Below the pieces are notes generated by a model that was not told where the DNA came from, did no database searches, and saw only the letters and a program-made list of their open reading frames with translations. From NCBI GenBank assembly GCA_945643635.1, contig CALZFC010000018.1, positions 162,001 to 226,000 of the forward strand: a DNA stretch of 64,000 nt. Reading direction: 5' to 3'. The position numbers and the translations under genes are program-made. This document shows positions 1 through 12,510 of this stretch, piece after piece (the first letter of the stretch is position 1; every line of letters begins with the position of its first letter). The stretch is from Allodiplogaster sudhausi (taxonomy: Eukaryota; Nematoda; Chromadorea; Rhabditida; Diplogasteridae).

Positions 1-700
1 TGAGAAATCAACAGAGAAAGGGGAGAACAAGAGAAACGGAGAAAAGAAAGGGAGAGAACGTGTAAAGTGCGAACTTGCAGACTCGGGGGGAAGTTTCCTC
101 GGCAGAACATCAAGAAGGTCACCTCCAAAGTGCAAATGAGAGAAAGCGAGAGAAAGAAAGAAAGAGAGAGGATGACAGAATGGATGGGGCTAGGAGAAGA
201 CAATAGCACGGAAGAAGAAGGAGAGAAAGAGAGGAAGAACAGGGAGAGAGAGAGAGCAAAGCAGAGGTACAGGAGGATAACACAAAAAGCAGTGCAAGGG
301 ACAGCACAAAAAGAGCACAATTTTTGAATCGTGAAGTATACAGCCAAGTTATCATAATGAAAAGCACCATGCTGGGAGTGCTAGTAAAATGAAAATGAGG
401 CCCTTCAGTTGTTCTGGAGATGTTGTCTTTTCTCTGAAGGCGGATTCCTCTAAGTCTTCCGAGCCTCTTCCGGTCCTTCCATCTAACATAAGCCGCGCGC
501 CACCATCGCCTGAGGCAGTCTGGGCTATGCTAATGAGCTCAGCCATGAATGAGAGAGTGTGGAGGGGCGAGAGAGGGCAGAGAAAAAGAGATGCCCCATA
601 CATGCAGTGCGGACATGCATTACACGGCCGCTGGAGCTCCTCTCCTCCCGACACGGTGGGAAGATCCATCCAGGTCCAGCCAAATCTTTTCCTCTCTTCC

Positions 701-744
<44 letters not shown>

Positions 745-1812
745 TTTCCCTCTTATTGTCGCTCACTCTGCATCTCTCCCTCCCTCCACACTCTTCCTTG
801 TTGTTCACTCAGCCTCTTTAGGAAGAGAAGCTGAAGTGGTTACAGGGAATGGTTACAGAGCGGTTATGGTCTCCTTCCGCAGAAGTGGACCGAATGCCAC
901 TGATCACTGACGTAGATTGGAGCGATCAGGCAAAGAGCAATGTGCTTTCGCTGACAATTAATGAGGAAGAATTCAGAGAGTTGCTACATGTCTCTCTCTC
1001 TCATTCTCGCTTTCTCTCTCTCTCATTCTCTCTCTCTCTCTCTCTCTCTCTATCACTGTCTCTTCCCTCTCCCATCACTATTTTCCACGAGTTTCACCCT
1101 CATCTCAACTCTTCACCTTTCGCTCTCTCTGTTTCTCACTCTTTGATATTTTGAATTGTGCACAAATATTACGCTGACAGTGCCAGTGCAAGATTAATTA
1201 CTCCACCTAGAGACAATCAGACTTCATGGAGAAAGGAGATTGAAAATGAAGGAGAGAGAATGGAAAGGATCATATTAACGAGCGAAACCAAGAAGTAAAA
1301 GAAAGAAGTGAATAGAATGATAAAGATGAAATAGCGGGAAGCATAGAAATTATTGAAAAAGTAAAGAATGCAAAGCCAGGGAAGAAAGGAACTTTTGGTT
1401 GTCGTTGCATGTGGACACGCTTGAGAAAGAGTGTGCTTCTCTTTACCTTTTTCTCACTCTCTCATTGCTCTCTTTCTCTCTGCACTCTTCCATCTCGCTT
1501 TCTCTCTACCTTTCTCTCACTATCTCATTACTCTCTTTCTCTCTGCACTCTTCTATCTCGCTTTCTCTCTACTCAATCATCCACCCTCAACTGTAACAGT
1601 GTGGGTGGTGAGATAGTGTATCTACTCTGTTACTCTGAACAAGAGACTCTCGGCTGGAATTAAGAGATCTACAGGTTTTCGACATGGAATGCAGGTTTCA
1701 CTAAACAGCAGAAACTCCTTTGTATGCTCAAGAAAGAGGAAGAATGATGAATGGCAATAAAAAGGATTTGAGGAGCTGTGAGGATTACGAGATTACACTA
1801 AAGAGCGTGTGT

Positions 1813-1868
<56 letters not shown>

Positions 1869-2697
1869 GAGAGAGAGCTGGAAGAGAATGAAAGAAGGCA
1901 GCTGGTTATGAATTCAAGAACATCCCAAGCATTTTCCAAAGGTGCCTAAAGGCATCTGAACATGACGCCATTTCTTGCTTCACTGATCTAAAGTAGGGGA
2001 AAGGATAACTCATTTTGAACATTACTGAACAGATATGTAGATTCTGAAAAGCCGCTGTGCTATAATTATGATTGAGAATCAAAGAAAGAAGTCCTCTCCA
2101 CACACTTCCTCATCCGCCAGTGAACTGACGGACCATCCATCTCTATAGCCTCTTGCATTCCATGTTCAATCACAGATGCACTATAGGCAGATCCCTGTAC
2201 ACAATTAACATCTCTGTTCCATGGCCATCGAGAACGAAAGAAAGGAAGAAGAGATTAGGAATGGAGAGAGGGAAGTTAAATTGCTAAGTTGTTTTGCTAC
2301 CATTCGTTGTCAGGTCAAGAAGATACACTGAGGCCCGGAAGATTAGGAGAGAAGAGAGATGGTTTCAGCTGATTAGATGAAGCAGGCAGTTGCTTAATCC
2401 CATGTTATGAGATAAGGGAGAGAATGTTATCATAGAAGGGACGAGAATAAGGAAGACGATGATGCGAGGCAAAAACGTGAAAAGGATCGAGCACGGGGGT
2501 TTCAAATGAGGTTCTCTCAAGTTCATTCTCTTTTTAACTTTCCCTCCTTCTTTCTTTAAGCTGCAACATTCCATTACGCAACCAGGCCGAGTGTGTATTA
2601 AGGAAGAGTGGATTTGTGGAAAAAGCAGAACAATAGAAAGGCCGAGAATGAGAGAGAAAGAAAGAGAGAAAGATATATGTAGAAGAGGAAGAGCGAG

Positions 2698-2752
<55 letters not shown>

Positions 2753-3790
2753 CATGAGAGTGATAACCCTAATGTCGTCCACATCTTCCAAACAGTCTTT
2801 CGACACGCCGAAAATGCTGGGTGAAGGAGGAAAACAATGGATCTCACAATCAGGAGAAGTAGGACAATCTTGTACTCAGAGAGCGGGATAGAGAAGGAAG
2901 TAGAGAGGGAGGGGTAGAAAGTGAGGGAGAGAGTGAGAGAAAGAGTTAGGAAGAGAGGAAGATAGAGAAGCAGGGATGTATGTGAAAGAGAGCTGATCCA
3001 GATGCACATGCTATACCCTATTTAGTCTCTCTATCTTTCTCTCTCTGTCTTTCTCTCTCTCTCACTGTTTCTCGCTCCGTCTCTCTCTCTCCTCTCTCCT
3101 GCTCTCTCTTACTCTCTCCTCTCTTTCTTTCTATTTCCTCAATACCACCATCATGAGAATAACTTTGCTCTCGTGTTCTTCCATGATCGGTGAGTGATAA
3201 ACAGGGAATCAGCTGAAGAGACGAATTGGAAATACGAGAACGAAAAAGATGGGCAAAATGCACTGGAAATGAGGATAGCCAGAGAGAGATGTAAAAGCGA
3301 ATTAGCCGAATAAAGACAGATATTATCAGTCGACTATTACTGAAGAGGAATGGAACAACAATATTCAGTAGTGGAGTGGAAGAGAGGAGAGAAGGTGAGT
3401 GTGTAAGAGTAGATGATGAGAGAGAGACAGAAGAGTGAGAAAGAGAGAGAAGAGAGAGAGAGCAGAGAGAGAAAGAGAGAGAGAAGAGAGAGAGAGCAGA
3501 GAGAGCACGAAAGAGAGAAGAAAGAGAGAGAGGGAGGAGAGGAGAGAGTTGGAGAGATAATCGATCTGTGCCTTCCGCTCGATCTCCCACGCATCAGCTA
3601 TGCAGGCGACGGCGTCTGAGAGGCATTCCTTCAGGAGACCTAGCTCTTCCTTCATTCATTCTCTCCTTCTCTCTCACTCCTCATTCTGTCTCTTTCTCCA
3701 TCTTTGCTGCTTCACTCAAGACAATCATGAAATAATAAGAGGGGAGAGAGAAAGCTTCTTAATGGATGCAAATGAGAGGGGAAGGTGACA

Positions 3791-3834
<44 letters not shown>

Positions 3835-4233
3835 GAGAGGATGAGAGAGAGAGAGAGCGGGAGCGAGTGTGAAGGGGCTTCAAGCGGGACAAGGCCATCC
3901 TCCAAGACGAGATGAAGGCACGAAAGGACAATGGGGGAAAGAGCGAGAGATACATAGGTGACAAATCTGGTGAAAGAAGAATGTGATTGATAAGATGGCT
4001 GGTCGTGGGCTGATTCATCTCCCCCTCTCTAAGCAAACGCATTGTCAAGGCCACGAATTGTCTGCTTTAGCTCAGGATGCAGAGTAGTCTAGCTGGCAGA
4101 AAGGTTTCACGCAAATGTAGGAGAGGAAAGGGAAAGGAGGCAACCAAAGAGGGAAAGGGAGCGAGGGAAAGAGAGAGAAGAGAGAGAGAGAGAAGAGAGA
4201 GAGGGAGAAAAGAGAGAGAAAAGAGAGAGAGAG

Positions 4234-4281
<48 letters not shown>

Positions 4282-4718
4282 AGATGACAACTTCCAGTCA
4301 GTGGATGCGCAGCACTGAAGCCAGGAAAGAGTGAAGCGTGAGTCCTGATCGTGGATGACAGGAGAAGGAATTCGCAGGGAGGAGCAGGCCGAGACTCTGC
4401 TGATTGGGAAAGCCGGCGATGACACAAGAACCAATCTACCGTCACATTTATCTCTCCCCCTTTTATCTCCAACCCACTATGTTCTCTCTGTCTCTCTCTT
4501 TCTCCTCTCTCTCTCTGCCTTGTTTGTCTCAGCTCTCTCATTTCTCCTCCTCTCTCGTTCAGCAATGTTTTATTCACTTATCCATTCATCAGCAATGTCA
4601 ATTCATCATTCGACGAGTCTGAAATAACAAAAAGAGAGACAGAGAGAGTGACCTTACTAGCTAAACTGCATAGTTGTCAGAAGCAGGAAGTAGAACGGGG
4701 TCAGTGCAAGAGGTGGTT

Positions 4719-4731
4719 GGGGGGGGGGGGG
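4719..4731 (+). repeat. Poly-G run of 13
   Basis: An uninterrupted run of 13 G followed by GC-rich sequence to about 4,920. This is unusual against the AG/CT-rich surroundings. It may be a slippage-prone site or the edge of an unrecognised GC-rich exon. Confidence 0.8.
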
Positions 4732-5738
4732 AGCAGCCCGGCCCCTCCAGGCCAGGGTTGTTGAGCAGGGGAGAAGCTCCGCGACTGCCTGCCACATTCA
4801 CTGCACCGGCCGCCTATTTACGCCCCAGGCGCAAGCTCTTTCAGTCCAAGGCATGCAAAAGAGGCTTTTTCCCTCCCCAGGTCAAGCAGTCCTCCTGGGT
4901 CCCGGGGAAAACATCTTCTCTCTATCTCCTCTCTGCTCTCACGAGAAAGATGAAGGCGAGAAGAAAAGGAGCGGGGAAATGCGAATGGATGAGGCTGTCG
5001 ATTATGCATGGGAGCAGCGAATAAGAACAGCCAAGAGGAATGGAGATATGAAGTTAGCTGTGGTAAAGAGTACATCAAGAAAGTTCACTAGATAGAGACA
5101 GAAAGAGGGAGAGAAAGAGAGAAAGAGAGAAAGAGAGATAGAGAGAGAGAGAGAGAAAGAGAGCAAGAGAGAGAGAGATAAAGAAGGAGAGAGAGAAAAG
5201 AGAGAACTCTCGCTTCTGAGAATGCCAAGCAAATGCATATCAGGGTATGACTGGCATTGTCGACGGGCAGAGATGGCCGTCCCGGAGGGGCTTCTCTCTT
5301 CATTCCCACGATCAAGAAGTGTCTATTTCAGAAGGGGAGACTCCCACGGGGAAGGGGAACCAGCAAAGGACTGCCAAAAGAGACAGGAATGGCCGCAGCA
5401 GGCAGAGAGATGAAGACTCTCTCAGACAACATCTCTCTCGCTCTCTATTTATCTCTCTATCAATTTATCTCTCTCTATCTATCTATCTTTCCACCCCTTT
5501 GTCTATCTCACACCCACCCGAGAGGCCCTTAGGAGGCACCACGCAGTATGTAACAGCGTCATGCTTCACCGCAGTGCAGTAGAAAGGACCTAAAAAGAGC
5601 AGGCATAGAATGGGCTGTCGCTGGCGCAGCCGGGCAGCTCCAGGATGCATAAAAGGAGAGAGAGAGAGGGAGGAGGGGGAGAGAGAGAGGAGAGGGAGAG
5701 AGAGAGAAGGAGACAGAGAGGGAGAGAAAGAGGAGAGG

Positions 5739-5770
<32 letters not shown>

Positions 5771-6320
5771 CAGGCGAATGAATGGCAGAGAGGCAGGAGG
5801 GGAGCAAAGAGCAAGGAGGAGAAGGCACTCCTGCTAAATCACAACTCCTTCCCCCAGCCTTCTTCATCTTCCATTCCAACTCAAGTGCCGTGCTGACAGT
5901 CTGAATGCCAAAGAGAGATAAAGAGATGAGAGTAGACGAAGAGAGAGAGAGAAAGAGAGAGAGAGTGTGAGAGACATAAAGAGATGAGAGTAGGCGGAGG
6001 TAGAGAGAGAGAGAGTGATAAAAGAGAAGGCAAGAAAAGAATGAACCGAAGCATTTTCCAGGAAGACACGGAACGTCAATACGCAAAGGAACTGATGATG
6101 TTCACATAAGTACTGCGGGAAAGCTTCGAGGATTATTGACCCGGCTGGGGCAGGGAGTTTGGACAGTTCAAAGGGTGGATTTTGGAAAGGCGGAGGAAAA
6201 GAAGCTAAGTTTATTCTTCCGTCCCTTCTTACATTGTGTTCTCATCATCAGAGTGAGAGGAGAGTGCAAACAGTTAGCTAAGAAGAACATTTAGAAGGAG
6301 GGAAAGGGGTTGAGAGGGAA

Positions 6321-6387
<67 letters not shown>

Positions 6388-7200
6388 AAGAGAGAGAGAG
6401 AACTATCAGCAAAAGAAACACAGTCAGACAACTTCGGAAGCACAAACAGATCCATGCTCACTACTACGAAGAAACAAAGGAAAGTGAAGCGGGACTTCCT
6501 TCATAGTAGAAGAGAGAAAAAGAGAAGATGCGAGGCAACCAAACTGACCCACTCCTTCCCCGGTCACAACTCAGAGTGCAAAAACATCCTGGATGTATCG
6601 ACAAATTAAAGGCATCCCAAAGTAGAGCGTATGATGCAAAGGACCATCCGAGCAAAGAGAGAAGGAGAGAGAGAAAAGTGAGAAAAGTGGGAGAGAGGGA
6701 GTGAGAGATAGGAAAGAGAAAGTGAGAGAGATAGAGAGAGGGAGAGAGAGAGAGGGAGAGAGAGAGAGAGGGAGAGAGAGAGGGAGAGAGAGCGAGAGGG
6801 AGAGAGAGAGAGAATCTACACGCGCCTCTTATTCTCTAACACGAGCGCCCTCAGGGAAATGCAACTTCTTTCCGCACAAATGCCTCAGGAAATTGTGTTG
6901 TAAACCGGGAGAGAAGACTCTTAGTGAGAGACGGAAGTTTCTTTCTATCTCTGACTCAATCTCCAAAATAGGCCGGCGTTCGGGTCGGAGGGAAATTTGA
7001 ACACTTCTCATTTGCAGGCAGGAGATAAAAAAGGAAAAGCCACACGCGAAGGAGGAGCCGACCAATGATCGGGTATGGGAATGAGAGAGATATTTCATGG
7101 ATTGTAGAAAGGGAGAACAACCAAAGCAAACAGATTTCTCTTCCCTTTCACTTCTTCCTTCAGCGTTCTCTTTCTTGAACAGTGATAAGACAGAGAAGGA

Positions 7201-7450
7201 CAGACGAAGAGACAGAGAGCGGGAGAGATGGAGAGACGGAAAGAGAAGAACAGACGAAGAGACAGAGAACGGGAGAGATAGAGAGATGGAGAGAGAAAGA
7301 CAGACGAAGAGACAGAGAACGGGAGAGATGGAGAGACGGAGAGAGAACAACAGACGAAGAGACAGAGAACGGGAGAGATGGAGAGACGGAGAGAAGGACA
7401 GATGGAGAGAGAAGGACAGATGAAGAGACAAAGAACGGGAAAGATGGAGA
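7201..7450 (+). repeat. 50-bp minisatellite, about five units
   Basis: Units begin with CAGACGAAGAGACAGAGA at 7,201, 7,251, 7,301 and 7,351, an exact 50-bp period. A last, diverged unit starts at 7,417 after an expanded spacer. The unit is purine-rich and probably grew from the surrounding GA arrays. Confidence 0.85.
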
Positions 7451-8195
7451 GAGTGCGAGTGATCTCTTGTTTCTAACTTTCACCTTCTACGATTTTTCGT
7501 TTCGGTCATCACCTTCTTGCCCATTCATCTGGCTTTCTATCTGCAGATTTTCTAATTTCTCCTGTGCTGACAATACAAAGCAATATATGAGACATACACA
7601 AAAAGAGGAGACTGAAGAAATGAATTAGAAGCCTGGCAAAGTGATATCTGCGAATTTTTCAATGCTAACCGATAAATAAAGAAGACTGAAAAGCAAGCCT
7701 GAGGGCAAGGAAAAGAAAGCTGGCTTCGGATCAAATGAAAGAGTTCGTTTTCGAAGAAAGAACTTAATTTTCGTAATAATAAAAAGGAGCTGAAGTTCGT
7801 GCGGGCAAACACTAGACAGCCTCAGTTGCATGCGAGCACTCGCAATAAAATGAAAGCCAGGGAAGTATAAGAGGAGACAGAAGGAGAGAGAGAGAGAGAG
7901 CACTCGAGAAGGGGAGAGACAGACGAAGAGAGCGAGGAGAGAGGGAGGGAGAGGAGCCATACGAAGCCGCCTGAATAAGGCCCCTCCGGCACGAAACGCC
8001 CTAGAGCATGTCCGCCATGGATCGAAGAGCCACAAGGAGACTGGCGAGAGAGTGCGGGAGATGGAGAGAATGGGATGAAGCGAGAGAAGAAGAGAACAAG
8101 AAGACAGAGAGTGAGAGAGAAAAAGAAAGAGAGAAAGAGTGAGAGAGAGAGAGAAAGAGAGGGAGATAGAAAGAGAGAGAGAGAGATAGAGAGAA

Positions 8196-8230
<35 letters not shown>

Positions 8231-8400
8231 AAGAGAGGAGGTCTCTGCCCTTGCTTCTGCCGCTCTAATGACCGCGCTGTGAGCGTGCGAAGCTGACGTC
8301 GCTTTAGAATAGCAAATTGGTGGTTGGTTCGAGAGCGAATGAGCGAGATAAAGAGACAGTAAGCAAAGGAAAGGGGATACGAATACAAGAATTCATTACT

Positions 8401-10192
8401 TGTCATTTATTTCCTTCTATGTATCTACCGCCAAAAGACTCGTCCATCATCGGAAAGCATCGCCTCATAATGACCCATAAACCTGAAGCATCGGACATGA
8501 CATTTATTTTATCGATCGCCGCCCTGGATATTAATTTGAACATTTTATTATCGAAAAGGAATGTCTAATGGCTAATTGTATGACGCATGCGGTGGGAGGC
8601 AACTAAAAGAAAGGACCAAGAGAGCAATAAAGAACATTTCATGTCGTATCTTCGAAGTGAAGGTTTTCTACTAGCCTTAACAATGTCAAAACATCCATTC
8701 CAAGTATTCATGCACAATCCTTTGTAAACCATAAACAACTCGAACCAACTGAGGTCATTTCACGCAAAAAATTAAAACAAATCATGTGGCTTGTTGGCTA
8801 TCTGATTATAACAAAGAAGCAGCAATATGGTTGTGCTTCCCATTTCACCCAGATAATCCACCTCTCCTGCTCACTGTTACTTCCAATACTAATAATGGTG
8901 AGCAAAAAAAACTTTATCGGCATTAGAAATGACCAAGCCGGTAACTCTATAACCCCCTGACACTAATTTAATTCGATCGAACAAATTCCTTCATTCTTGA
9001 TGTATTTCGAATTAGTTGTAGTACATATTTGGTCTTCGTCACAAAAGGAACGATTGCAAGGTTTCTTCTTTCACACATGAGAACTCTCACATATCGTATG
9101 GCGAGACGCTATCGCCAACAACCTCTCGTATCTCTCAGGAGCCCTCCAGAACTTTTTTATCTGTTTCACCTAAAACTCTCCATGCACTTTTACTGACCGT
9201 ACTTCTTTCCAATCCTTCTTCCTTTTCTTTACTCCTCGATCCGAACACCGCGGAACCTGAGGGAACGACGACCAGCGCCAGGAGATGCGATAAGGTTGTG
9301 ATGAGTAGATGCGATGAGTGAGCAAGGAGACACAAAAAGACCGGAACTAATTAGCGGACTTGAGATGTACTCCGGGGAAGGAATAGTGCAGATAATATTA
9401 TTCCAAATTTACCTTGTATTCCAAAGTCACGTATTCTACTTATATGTATGTATGTATATACATAACTCCACATTAGAATGGCTCTCTTTTTTATTATTAT
9501 TTTTAACTCGTTTAAAAAACGCAAACTTGACACTCCCTGCAATCGTAACATACTTCTTTTCCGGTGGCTTGTTCTTGCGCGGTTGTGTATTTGATACTCT
9601 GCAATCTGATTCATTGTTTTGTTGTTATTCCGGAGCAAACGCCGCGTCTTTCCCTCCTTCTCGTTAGCAAGAAAGCGGAAAGCAGAGCAGGCGACCCGAG
9701 TTGTGGCCTCCCTTCTTGGCAACAATGGTCAATTTACTCTCCCAGCAGATGTCCAAGACATCATTTCAAATAAATTTTTTTTCTCAGCTTACATCTTCTT
9801 TGCCTTCTTGACCGAAACAGCTAGAGACATATCAACTGTAATTTCTATAATGGCAAACTTCCCTGTACTGCTGATGCCCTGCTGAGCAGTATTTGATTTC
9901 CACCTCATCCATCGCTTTTGTGCATATTCATATATGTTATAAATCAAAAATGTCAATTCCTTTCGTTGTGCACTATAGCTAATTATTCTTCTTCGAGCAG
10001 CAAAAACAGGCTCTGACTACAAAGTAGGCTTTGGTAAGCTCTCCATTAATTGATTAGCTATGTACATAGATATCTCCTTCTTTTTCCCTTGCATGACGAG
10101 TAATTGTTGGTGCAGCGGTTCGCACCCGGAAGTGTGCATCTGTTTTTAAAGGCGAAGCTTCAGCCGTAGACAAAAAAACAGACCTTACAGCA
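8401..10192. other. Intergenic, no gene recognised
   Basis: AT-richer, complex sequence without dinucleotide arrays. No reading frame of recognisable content was seen on either strand. The stretch ends at the left inverted repeat of the Harbinger-like element. Confidence 0.5.
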
Positions 10193-10250
10193 GCCGCCGT
10201 AGTAAAGTGTCGCATTTTGAGGGGTAATCCTCAGGTTGTTACCCATGAGG
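10193..10250 (+). repeat. Left terminal inverted repeat
   Basis: 58 bp, the reverse complement of 19,366-19,423 except at position 44 of the repeat (T versus A). It contains the start of the palindromic TTACCCATGAGGGTAA motif that recurs near the other end. Confidence 0.9.
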
Positions 10251-10354
10251 GTAAAACCATTACCGCTTAGTTTCACCAGACATTATCCTGAGGGTAATCT
10301 CAACGAAAAGACGCCCTGTAGTCTTGTATCATAATTGCTGCTATTGTGAAAGCC

Positions 10355-10587
10355 ATGCCTGCTCCCTTCCTTCTTCATCGCCATCGGAGATGTGATAACA
10401 TGGACTATCGCCGCCTTCACCCCTTCATTCACACAACGAATAGAGCTATCTTCCGCATGAAGTTTCGGTTCCACAAGCGAGAGATCGACCATCTTGTGCG
10501 AATCTGTGATGCACGCCTTGTGCAGGAAGATGGGACTGAATGGCCCGTCTCGAAGCGGAATCAAGTAATCTTTGTGCCCTTTTCTTC

Positions 10588-10620
<33 letters not shown>

Positions 10621-11304
10621 AGAGGAGGGAGAGACAGTGAGAGAGAGAGAATAGAGAGAGTAGAGAGATAGAGAGAAGAGAGAATATTCGAGGTGGCTGC
10701 ATGCGTGACGTACTTGTCAACGAACACGCACCAGTCTGTCATCGCAGACCGGTTCGGGACAAGCCAGAAAGCAATCTCGGATATCATCACCAGAGTGGTC
10801 GACGCCCTGACAGAGCCGGCAGTAGTCGATCGATTCATATCCTTCCCTGTCCATGACGCTGCCTGGCGAGCTCACACAGCTCGTGGATTTTCCCGCTTCG
10901 CCGGTCTACCGAATGTGATTGGTGCAATTGATGGGACCCTTGTTCCCATTGCCACCCCGTCTTCGAACCCGGGAAACTACCGCTGCCGAAAAGGCTTCTG
11001 TGCCCTAAATATTCTAGCCATAGTGGATCACAGGGGCAGGTTTCTTTATCTTAACCCCAGATACCCAGGCTCGTCTCACGACTCCTACATCTTCTCGCAA
11101 CCGACGGCCAAGATTGTGCTTGATGCACTTGGCGGAGTCCCTGGCTACGCACTGGTTGGGGACAGTGGGTTCCAGAATGGAGAGCGGATGATGACACCGT
11201 ATGCAAGAGGGGCCGTAACCCAGCAACAGGCCCGCTTCAACAAGAAGCAAGAAAAAACTTCGCTGCACTCCTCGCTGCTCCTTCCAGTTCGAATGGGCAA
11301 TTAA
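10355..11304 (+). CDS. HARBI1-like (PIF/Harbinger) transposase
   Basis: DDE-type transposase expected to cut and reinsert the surrounding element. There are two exons: 10,355-10,564, ending in frame before GTAATC, and 10,693-11,304, starting after ..TTCGAG. The intron holds a GA array. The first exon gives the N-terminal region. The second gives a helix-turn-helix-like stretch (ADRFGTSQKAISDII), then the catalytic core with the first aspartate in VIGAIDGT, the HDS motif in GSSHDSYIF and the second aspartate in LVGDSGF. The family normally ends with a VIERAFG-type motif carrying the third acidic residue. Here, after ARFNKK, the frame runs into an unrelated 18-residue tail and stops, so the third acid is not visible. 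It may therefore be catalytically dead or use an unrecognised splice. Its stop lies 10 bp from the stop of the convergent Myb-like gene. Confidence 0.85.
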
Positions 11305-11314
11305 TTTTCGACTT

Positions 11315-12035
11315 TTACCTAGAAATAAAAACAACTCGAAACTAAAGTATATTCGAGTAGGTTTGAAAACTGAATGTACCTGGTTGTTAAGGCCACTCGA
11401 CGAACTGCTGCTTCCTTGACTGAGTCGCGCACGCCGAGTGGCATTCTGAGATAAACAACACTTAATGCATAATTACTGGAGCATGAAAGTTCATAGTGCA
11501 TTCCATGTAGTTTAAAACACAATAAATCAAACCGTTCCCGTCTCCAGAGATGACGGCCCGACACCGTTAAAGCCCTCGGAAGATGCAAACATCCTTGACA
11601 GCAAGTAGTCGGAGAGGCCCATCTGTTCGGTCAGTGGACCGCGAAGCTTCTCCGCTTCGCGGTCAACTCCGCCACCGGTTTGCGTCAAGTATCTAACAAA
11701 AGCCAGAAATAATGGAGAACTGTTGCATACACCAAATGAAAAAAGAATGCTGATGAATAAGTTAACCTATTCCACTTCGCTATGTTCTTCTTTAAGGAAG
11801 ACTTGCGATACTTGAAGTGGTCCTTCATAGCCTTCGCTGTTGTGATCGTCCGGAACTTGAGTATGAAGCGGTTGCAGAGTCGTTCCCAGAACAGATTGCG
11901 CCGTCGGTTGGCGTTCGCATCTCGATCTGCGTTCCCATCAAAGAGGAGAGCCCTGTTCTCGAAAATGTCGAGAATCAGGTAGTCGGACATCTCTGCTGAG
12001 AAGCTTTCCTTCTTCTTCTTCTTAGATTCCTGCAT
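11315..12035 (-). CDS. Myb/SANT-like accessory protein of the Harbinger element
   Basis: DNA-binding partner protein of the type that accompanies Harbinger transposases and helps bring them to DNA. Exons read on - are 12,035-11,767, 11,692-11,533, 11,452-11,392 and a short terminal exon ending at 11,315, all with GT..AG borders. The first exon has a Lys-rich start and then a trihelix-like segment with aromatic residues spaced as in Myb/SANT-like domains (RRNLFWERLCNRF, then AMKDHFKYRKSSLKKNI). The next exon has the TGGG followed by a Pro-Leu-Thr segment that typically follows this domain in Harbinger and NAIF1-like proteins. The start is the first ATG of the exon. An acceptor at about 12,046 leaves room for an upstream exon, so this could be the 3' part of a longer transcript. 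Confidence 0.7.
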
Positions 12036-12200
12036 CGAAACCGTTGCTGCAACAATAAGGCATATGATTTAACTATAAACGGCAATTAACATACTCATAA
12101 TGCACAGCGCTGAATCTGTCCCCTTTAGCCCTACTCAAAACCCCACCAGTGCACCATGCACTGGTCATACACCAAGATGGCAGATTGCCAACCTTGGCCG

Positions 12201-12245
12201 TTCCTGGCAATTTGCCAAGAACGGGGGTTCTTGGCAATTTGCCAA
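12201..12245 (+). promoter_or_regulatory. Two NFI-like palindromes
   Basis: A perfect TTGGCAATTTGCCAA palindrome lies at 12,231-12,245 and a copy differing at the first base at 12,203-12,217, about 28 bp apart. Both fit the TTGGC-N5-GCCAA consensus of nuclear factor I. They lie inside the transposon upstream of the Myb-like gene. Whether they bind a factor is inference. Confidence 0.4.
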
Positions 12246-12510
12246 GAACGGGGTCCAGCTGGAACAGAGCAAGCGGCTCCGAGACAAATCAGAGAACGGA
12301 CACTAACAGCGTGTTTCAGCCGTATTTTTTTTTTGCATTTAACAACGTTAAAACTGCTTTATTCCGAATAAACAATATATCTAATTTAACAAGTGAGTGC
12401 TGCACGCCTTTCTATTTCAAAAAGCGGCAAGCACTCACAAGTTAAGAGTTAAAAATTCTTTATTCAAGACGAAAACACATTAAATACAACGAAAAATACA
12501 TTAAAAAAAT

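Larger units (their letters stand above)
1..8400. repeat. Microsatellite-rich intergenic region
   Basis: Gene-poor DNA filled with (GA)n and (CT)n arrays. The clearest are CT at about 695-740 and 1,020-1,052, GA at 1,816-1,880, 2,700-2,750, 3,420-3,520, 3,790-3,860, 4,160-4,280, 5,100-5,200, 5,650-5,765, 6,320-6,400, 6,700-6,815 and 8,095-8,240. Long open frames here translate to Ser/Leu or Arg/Glu repeats and are artefacts of the dinucleotide arrays. Between arrays, sequence such as 400-560 and 4,740-4,920 is more complex and could hold untranslated exons, but I recognise no protein in it. Confidence 0.85.

Noticed and set aside
389..910. Long open frames over CT/GA arrays in 1-8,400 on both strands
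   Set aside because: They translate to Ser/Leu or Arg/Glu repeats generated by the dinucleotide arrays, without domains or splice context.
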